This document shows positions 12,438 through 17,229 of a stretch of 17,229 bases of DNA, piece by piece (position 1 is the stretch's first letter; each line of letters opens with the position of its first letter). A model generated the notes under the pieces. It made no database searches. It saw only the letters and a list, made by a program, of their open reading frames with translations, and was not told the origin of the DNA. Source of the DNA: VAZQ01 sp036502925 (GTDB lineage: Bacteria > Pseudomonadota > Alphaproteobacteria > Rhizobiales > Xanthobacteraceae); assembly GCA_036502925.1 (NCBI GenBank), contig DASXXS010000329.1:1-17229 (forward strand), in the 5' to 3' direction. The position numbers were made by a program, and so were the translations under genes.

Positions 12438-14936
12438 TCAGGACAGCCCGCGCTGCTTCTTCAATCCCGTCAGGATACCCTCGGCGGTGATGGGATGGCT
12501 CACCCGCACGCCCGTCGCGTTGTAGATCGCGTTGGCGATCGCACCCGGCACCCCGCCGATGCTGGTCTCGCTGAAGCCCTTGTAGCCGTAGAACCAGCGC
12601 GGCTCGAGACTCTCGATAAACACCTGCTCGATCTCCTCGGGGAATTCCATGATGGTCGGGAGCGGGAACGACAGGAACGCGAGGCTGTTGTGCATCTGGC
12701 CGGGGAATTCCTTGTCGTAGGGAATCGCGTTGGTGGCGATCTGGAAGCTCTGCATGAACGAGCCCTCCATGTCGGCGACGGCGATCACCGGGTTGACCAG
12801 CTTGCCGGTGTCGTGACTGTAGACCACGCGGGTGACCCGGAACTGGCCGGTCCAGGTATCGACCTCGACCTCGACGAAGCAGGCGCCGATGCCTTTGACC
12901 AGCGCGCGGCCATGGCCGGTGAGCTTCGTCTCGCCATGCATGCGCAGACTCTTGCCGTCGAGCAGCTCGGCCGCGGCAACCGATATCTGCGGATCGGTTT
13001 TGGAACGGATGACGCTGTCCTTGAGCGTCAGGGTGGACGCATCGACGCCGAGCTTGCCGGCGGCGCGATTGACGAGCTCGGCCTTGAGCTTCTTGGCCGC
13101 CACCAGGGCGGCACCGCCCTGTATGGTCACCGTCAGGGCGCCGTACCATTGGTCGCTGGGCGGCGCGACGTCGGAATCGCCCCACAGGAGCTTGATATCG
13201 TCGATGGAGCTGATGCCCAGCATCTCGGCGATCACGGTGGCCATGCCGGTGTCGTGATTGGTGCCGCTGTCGGGAAGCGCGCTGCGCAGGATCACCCGGC
13301 CGGTCGGGTCCATCTCGACATCGGCGCTGTAGACCGTGCCGCGCTCGGTCCGGAACGGCGCCTCCCCCTCGTGGTAGCCCATATGGCCGGCCTGGTGCAT
13401 GGACATGCCGAGGCCCATCCCGCGCTTGAAGCGGCCCGGCGTGCGGTCGGGCGTCGGATTCCGTTTCTCCCACCCGAACAGTTTTGCACCCTCTTGCAGG
13501 ACTTCGGCCGACGCGAAGCTGTCGAAGGTCAAGGCGCCGTTCGTGAGCTCGGGCTTCTTCATCTGGACGTGCCAGTCCACCGCCGGATAAAGCCGGTCGC
13601 CGGGGGCGGCGACATTGCGCAGCCGGAACTCGACCGGATCGAGCCCCGCGAGCTCCGCCAGCTCGTCCATCAGGTTCTCGAACCCCCATTTCAGCTCCTG
13701 CTGCGTGCAGCTGCGGGCGCAGCCGATCGCCGGCGTATTGCTCTTGTAGGCGTAGGAGATCTGCTCCCAATGCGGCACGCGCGCCGTGTAAAGAACGAAA
13801 TTGTCCTTCGCGCTTTCGTTCATCACCTGCTGCGGCGGGACGTCCATCACGCCCGCGATCAGGTGAAGCTCGTGCCGCAGCGCATGGATGCGCCCATCCT
13901 TGGTGAGACCCGCCTTGAACCGCGAGAACGTCTCCGGCTTGTGCTGAACGTGATACAGCCCCTCCGAATTGGTCAGCATCGTCTTCACCGGTCGTCCCGT
14001 CACCTTCGAGATGTGCGCGACCAGGCCCCAGAAGGCGGCCAGCGGCCGAACCCCCATGCCGCCGAAGCTGCCGCCGTTCCACTTGTTGATGTAATGGATG
14101 TTGTCCTTGTCGATGTCGAGCCAGCGAGCGAGGAATCCGCGCGACGGATAGATATCCTGCCCGTGACCCCAGAAGGTCAGCTTGTCGCCCTCCCAGTAGG
14201 CGACCCCGCTGATCGGCTGCATCGGAACGACGCGGCCGCCGCCGAAATAATAGGTGAACTCGCGCACGATATCGGATTCGGCAAAGCCCTTGTCGACCTC
14301 GCCATGCCGCCAGACCGCGCTCGCGCCCGGATGGTAGTTCGGATGGTCCGCCGCGGGCTGCAGCAGGTTGCCCTTGCCCTCGCGGAGATCCGGCGCACCT
14401 TCGGATTCGGCGGCGGCGAGATTGCCGATCGACGGCAGGTCGGCATACTCGATCTCGATCGCCTCGACCGCATCCTCCGCCAGGTCCTCGCTCTCGGCGG
14501 CAACGATCGCGACCACCTCGCCCTGCATCATCAGCTCGGTGTGCAACGGATTGGTCTTGGGCGCATTGCGATAGGTCAGCACATGCGCAACGCCCGGCAT
14601 GCTTTCGGCCTTGCCGGTATCGAGCCGGCGGATGGCCGCATGCGGATACGGGGAGCGCAGGAATTTCGTGTAGAGCATCTCGGGCAGCCGCACGCGGGTC
14701 GCGAACTCGGCGGTGCCGCGGTATCTCGGCTCGACCACCTCGCGCAGCGGCGGCTGCACCCTGCCGATAACGGCGAGATCGACCGGCGGGAAACCCTGCC
14801 ATTTCGCGGTGACGATTTTGCCGTCGCCCTCGATCAGCGTGTCGCCCGGGCCATGCCCGCCGCCGGTCGAAAAATTCCTGACCAGAGGCTGACTGATGAT
14901 CTTGGCGTGGTGCAGCGTGGGCTCGATTTTGGTCAA
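12438..14936 (-). CDS. Xanthine dehydrogenase family molybdopterin-binding (large) subunit
   Basis: This 832-aa molybdenum hydroxylase subunit would bind the molybdopterin cytosine dinucleotide cofactor and hydroxylate a heterocycle or oxidise an aldehyde with water. In order it has an a/b-hammerhead domain (EPRYRGTAEFATRVRLPEMLYTKFLRSPYPHA split over about 69-100), the Mo-pocket segments FWGHGQDIYPSR and NKWNGGSFGGMG (GGGFGGK-like, with Met for Lys), TPAIGCARSCTQQE, and near the C-terminus YKGFSETSIGG, holding the probable catalytic Glu. No [2Fe-2S] or FAD subunit gene is adjacent, which is unusual. The start is TTG at 14934-14936, overlapping the stop of the preceding gene (TTGA), with AAGGAGGAG just upstream; no ATG lies at the homology start. 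Length is slightly above the usual 730-800. Confidence 0.88.
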   Translation of the reverse strand: MTKIEPTLHHAKIISQPLVRNFSTGGGHGPGDTLIEGDGKIVTAKWQGFPPVDLAVIGRVQPPLREVVEPRYRGTAEFATRVRLPEMLYTKFLRSPYPHAAIRRLDTGKAESMPGVAHVLTYRNAPKTNPLHTELMMQGEVVAIVAAESEDLAEDAVEAIEIEYADLPSIGNLAAAESEGAPDLREGKGNLLQPAADHPNYHPGASAVWRHGEVDKGFAESDIVREFTYYFGGGRVVPMQPISGVAYWEGDKLTFWGHGQDIYPSRGFLARWLDIDKDNIHYINKWNGGSFGGMGVRPLAAFWGLVAHISKVTGRPVKTMLTNSEGLYHVQHKPETFSRFKAGLTKDGRIHALRHELHLIAGVMDVPPQQVMNESAKDNFVLYTARVPHWEQISYAYKSNTPAIGCARSCTQQELKWGFENLMDELAELAGLDPVEFRLRNVAAPGDRLYPAVDWHVQMKKPELTNGALTFDSFASAEVLQEGAKLFGWEKRNPTPDRTPGRFKRGMGLGMSMHQAGHMGYHEGEAPFRTERGTVYSADVEMDPTGRVILRSALPDSGTNHDTGMATVIAEMLGISSIDDIKLLWGDSDVAPPSDQWYGALTVTIQGGAALVAAKKLKAELVNRAAGKLGVDASTLTLKDSVIRSKTDPQISVAAAELLDGKSLRMHGETKLTGHGRALVKGIGACFVEVEVDTWTGQFRVTRVVYSHDTGKLVNPVIAVADMEGSFMQSFQIATNAIPYDKEFPGQMHNSLAFLSFPLPTIMEFPEEIEQVFIESLEPRWFYGYKGFSETSIGGVPGAIANAIYNATGVRVSHPITAEGILTGLKKQRGLS

Positions 14937-15943
14937 GCTGGCGTCTCCTCCTTGTCCGGCAGTGGTGGATTGGCGTCCGGCGTCGATGCGGTCCGGTGGC
15001 CCCAGGTCGTCACGTAGTCGCGCTGAGCGGCTTTGGGCAGATAGCGTTCCTCCAACTCGCGAATCTTGGAGTTGCCGAGGAGTGCTCGCCGGTTCACCCG
15101 TCCCCATGGGCTGCGGTCGATGCCTGCACTCCATTGCGCGAGAGCGCTGTTGCCCTTGTCGCGCAGCTCGTTGAGAAGCTGCCAAGCAGCTTCCAATCCG
15201 GCGCTCGATGTCATAGTCGGGTACAGCACGATCCTGAGCCCAAGCTCCTCGTATTCCTCAAGCGTCGGCGTCGTCTCCGCGCCGGCCCACACCGTGAGGA
15301 CGGGCACCGGAAGTTCGCGGCAGGCGCGCCGCAGGTGCTCGCGGGTCTGAACCGAGTTCAGCCATACGAAATCGACACCACCTTCCTGCGCGTAGGCGAT
15401 GCATCGCTTCAGCGCGTCGTCGAAGAATCCGCCCTCCGCACCGAGCACGTCGCAGCGTGCACAAATGACGAATTCCGGATCAATCTCGTTGCGGGCGGCC
15501 ACGGCGGCGCGGTACTTGCCGACTGCCTCATCCAGTGAAATGCAGCGGCGGCCCGCCAGTGTGCCGGATTTCTTCGGTGCTTCCTGGTCCTCGATCTGCA
15601 AGCCCGCGACCCCGGAGCGAACACATTCCTGGACCGTGAAGTGGACATTCACGGCATTGCCGAATCCCGTATCCGCATCGATGAAGATCGGAATGTCGCA
15701 CCGGGCCGCCATGTGACGCGCATGATCGACGAGATCGCGCATGCCGATGATGCCGTTGTCCGGCAATCCGTACAGGAAGGCGGAAAGTTGCGAGCCTGCC
15801 AGAAAGAAGCACTCGAAACCGGCGTCTTGCGCCAGGCGAGCGTAGAGCGGGCTAAAGCCGCCGGGCATTACGGTGAGCCGCGGGCGCGAAAGCAGCTCGC
15901 GGAATTTTCTGCGCTTGAGCCTGGTTTGGTCTTGGACGCTCAT
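14933..15943 (-). CDS. Isocitrate lyase/PEP mutase superfamily enzyme (C-C lyase or oxaloacetate decarboxylase-like)
   Basis: This 336-aa TIM-barrel enzyme cleaves or decarboxylates a 2-oxo- or 2-hydroxy-dicarboxylate with Mg2+. Visible motifs are VMPGGFSPLYARLAQDAGF at the N-terminus, FIDADTGFGNAVNV (Asp89, Asp91, the Mg region), LQIEDQEAPKKSGT (Glu118, Asp119) and CARCD (Arg163). The flexible-loop signature KKCGH of lyases is KKSGT here: the catalytic Cys is Ser126 and His is Thr128. The motif is EDQ rather than the EDK...NS of PEP mutase, so phosphonate synthesis is unlikely. Oxaloacetate decarboxylase-like or dimethylmalate-lyase-like activity remains possible. GAGGAA 8 nt before the ATG supports the start. 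Its stop overlaps the TTG start of the Mo-hydroxylase, so the two are coupled. Confidence 0.88.
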   Translation of the reverse strand: MSVQDQTRLKRRKFRELLSRPRLTVMPGGFSPLYARLAQDAGFECFFLAGSQLSAFLYGLPDNGIIGMRDLVDHARHMAARCDIPIFIDADTGFGNAVNVHFTVQECVRSGVAGLQIEDQEAPKKSGTLAGRRCISLDEAVGKYRAAVAARNEIDPEFVICARCDVLGAEGGFFDDALKRCIAYAQEGGVDFVWLNSVQTREHLRRACRELPVPVLTVWAGAETTPTLEEYEELGLRIVLYPTMTSSAGLEAAWQLLNELRDKGNSALAQWSAGIDRSPWGRVNRRALLGNSKIRELEERYLPKAAQRDYVTTWGHRTASTPDANPPLPDKEETPA

Positions 15944-15967
15944 GGCACGGATTCCTCGGAATTTTGC

Positions 15968-16300
15968 CTAGCGAGGGTTATTCGCGGCGTCCCAATAGAC
16001 AAAACCCATCGCGTTGCCCGTGCCGGCCTCCGATCTGTAGCACGGGACATAGTCGACAAGGGTCATCGCGGCGCCGATCTGCGACATGGCGCCGTAGACC
16101 GGCTTTCCTTCCGGCGTTATTCTCTCGCTGAATTTTTCGGAGCGGCGCAGCGCGACCAGCTGGTCGAAATTATACTTTTTGCCGCGATACCAGTGGTCGG
16201 AATTTTGGCGATCGGCCTCGACACGCAGATCCCAGGTATCCGGCGGGAGCGTGATCTGCGGTCCGTGGGCCGTCGCCATTCCTAACGTGATTCTCGCCAT
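15968..16300 (-). pseudogene. Internally deleted LigB-type extradiol dioxygenase remnant
   Basis: This is a 110-aa open frame. Residues 1-65 (MARITLGMATAHGPQITLPP, then RVEADRQNSDHWYRGKKYNFDQL and FSERITPE) look like the N-terminus of class III ring-cleaving dioxygenases related to protocatechuate 4,5-dioxygenase LigB. His12 matches the first iron ligand. From about residue 75, LVDYVPCYRSEAGTGNAMGF followed by VYWD resembles the extreme C-terminus of the same proteins. Family members are about 280-330 aa, so roughly 200 central residues, with the other iron ligands (a second His and a Glu), appear to be lost in frame. The product cannot bind iron normally. It lies 24 nt upstream of the isocitrate-lyase-family gene and probably led the operon. 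The ribosome site (AAGGGA) is very close to the ATG. Confidence 0.6.
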
Positions 16301-16735
16301 CTTCCCTTGGACGCCGTGTTTTGGCCCAGTCTCACCCAGTCAAAATCACTGTGTCGAGGAATCAGCCCTGCGATGCTTGCCTCCAAGACACCTAAATTTT
16401 CCTCCCGAAGATTTTCGCTCGTGTCGCGATCGCCTGTCGCGATCGCAGGCGCCGCGCTGCAATCGGCGCCGCACGAGCGAGGATTTTGTCAAAAGTATCC
16501 GCGAATGGAACAATCCCGTCAAGGGATTACGGGCATGGATTAAAGGTGAATGGCACCGCCGAACCAGCTCCGCCTCGTCAAGGACATCGACGGTTCGGCG
16601 GACATCAAATTCGGCCCGATAGCGCGAAAGCCTTCGAAAAGAATTGGGCCTATCCACGGGCAATCCTGGTAGAATTCCAGAACTCCGCCACCTGATCCTG
16701 CTGTCGCGTTGTCGAAACTCACCAGTGAGGCTGAT
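16301..16735. other. Divergent intergenic region, no gene recognised
   Basis: These 435 nt separate the minus-strand catabolic cluster from the plus-strand dehalogenase-like gene and should hold both promoters. Short open frames on either strand show no domain, ribosome site or codon pattern that I trust. The only structure seen is CGCCTG (16431-16436) paired with CAGGCG (16446-16451) around a CGCGATCG core, next to a second copy of TCGCGATCGC (16424-16433 and 16437-16446), which could be a regulator site. No regulator gene is in the window. Confidence 0.4.
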
Positions 16736-17229
16736 ATGACCACGCATCTTCAATCCGAGCAAATGGAAGAGGGCTTGAGCCGTCGCGGCTTGGTTCAGGC
16801 ATTGGCCGCAGGCGCCGCGGCGGCAAGCGTCGCCACGCCGTCATTGGCGCTTGAGACGGCGGCGCTGGCCGAAGCGACGCCTGCCGACTATGCCCGCGAT
16901 CCGACCCGCTGGGGCAGCCCGGAGGTCGCGGCCCTGTTCCCGGGATTCAAGCATCTCGACATGCGCACGAAGGGGGCCGTCATTCGCGTGCGCCACGGCG
17001 GCTCGGGCCCGCCCCTGCTGCTCCTGCACGGCAATCCGAACAATCACGTGCTGTGGTACGCCGTCGCCGCCCGGCTTGCCGAGCGCTATCACGTCGTTCT
17101 CGCCGACCTGCGCGGCTACGGCGACAGCTCGCTGCCCGAGCCCGGCCCCAATCTGGTCAATTACAGCTTTCGCGTCATGGCCGAAGACATGATCGAGGTC
17201 ATGGAGAGCCTTGGTCACCCGCGTTTCTT
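16736..17229 (+). CDS. Haloacetate dehalogenase/epoxide hydrolase-like alpha/beta hydrolase with Tat signal (partial, runs off the window)
   Basis: About 164 codons are visible before the window ends; the frame is open throughout. The N-terminus carries a twin-arginine signal (SRRGLVQ at 15-21, then ALAAGAAAASVATPSLA), so the product is probably exported folded. The mature part has FPGFKHLD (about 69-76), GGSGPPLLLLHGNPNNH (oxyanion HGNP), ADLRGYGDSSLP and NYSFRVMAEDM, the pattern of fluoroacetate/haloacetate dehalogenases and related epoxide hydrolases. The nucleophile motif (GHDRGG in that family) and the acid and His lie beyond the end, so dehalogenase versus epoxide hydrolase cannot be decided. 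GAGG 6 nt before the ATG supports the start at 16736. Confidence 0.85.
   Translation, partial: MTTHLQSEQMEEGLSRRGLVQALAAGAAAASVATPSLALETAALAEATPADYARDPTRWGSPEVAALFPGFKHLDMRTKGAVIRVRHGGSGPPLLLLHGNPNNHVLWYAVAARLAERYHVVLADLRGYGDSSLPEPGPNLVNYSFRVMAEDMIEVMESLGHPRF

Noticed and set aside
12495..15017. An 840-codon open frame on the plus strand, antisense to the Mo hydroxylase
   Set aside because: It mirrors the GC-rich codon pattern of the minus-strand gene; the opposite strand has clear family motifs while this reading has none.
1430..15943. A phosphonate pathway: PEP mutase plus phosphonopyruvate decarboxylase
   Set aside because: The superfamily protein at 14933-15943 has EDQ/KKSGT rather than the PEP mutase EDK...NS motif, and the two loci are 12 kb apart on opposite strands.
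16307..16743. Short open frames on both strands in the 16.3-16.7 kb gap
   Set aside because: They have no ribosome site, domain or consistent codon usage, and frames overlap each other.

Overview
The window is GC-rich and gene-dense. It reads like a soil alphaproteobacterium of the Bradyrhizobium/Nitrobacteraceae type (Hyphomicrobiales). That placement is an inference from three things: several tricarboxylate-type periplasmic binding proteins, small helical hypothetical proteins of a kind common in that group, and REP-like GC-rich palindromes (CCCTCTCCC/GGGAGAGGG and TGTCCCGG/CCGGGACA types). No rRNA, tRNA, CRISPR array, intact insertion sequence or phage gene was seen.

Layout. (1) 1-2532, plus strand: a REP-like hairpin, a tripartite tricarboxylate transporter (TTT/Bug) binding protein, and a two-gene thiamine diphosphate decarboxylase (alpha and beta joined by an ATGA overlap, ComD/ComE-like). 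(2) 2533-3440: a decayed N-terminus of an ABC-type binding protein and two small hypothetical genes. (3) 3441-3704: nested hairpins between convergent genes. (4) 7131 to 3705, minus strand: a tightly packed five-gene operon of opine-dehydrogenase-family enzyme, DpaA-like (dipicolinate synthase subunit A family) oxidoreductase, 4-oxalocrotonate-tautomerase-like protein, VOC (glyoxalase-fold) protein and alpha/beta hydrolase. I regard this as the most unusual content of the window. (5) 7132-8472: a structured repeat and a second TTT-like binding protein, plus strand. (6) 8473-9143: a frameshifted C-terminal remnant of a glutathione-reductase-like flavoenzyme and a small hypothetical gene. (7) 16300 to 9161, minus strand: an internally deleted LigB-type extradiol dioxygenase, an isocitrate lyase/PEP mutase superfamily enzyme, a large molybdenum hydroxylase subunit without partner subunits, a Nudix hydrolase, a VOC protein, a third TTT binding protein and an FAD aromatic-type monooxygenase. 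(8) 16736 to the window end, plus strand: the start of a haloacetate-dehalogenase-like alpha/beta hydrolase with a Tat-type signal.

Together this is a catabolic accessory region. Binding proteins would capture carboxylates, while the monooxygenase, Mo hydroxylase, VOC proteins, tautomerase, hydrolases, ThDP decarboxylase and C-C lyase are the usual parts of aromatic or heterocyclic acid breakdown. No substrate can be named from sequence alone. Three broken genes suggest that the region is being remodelled.
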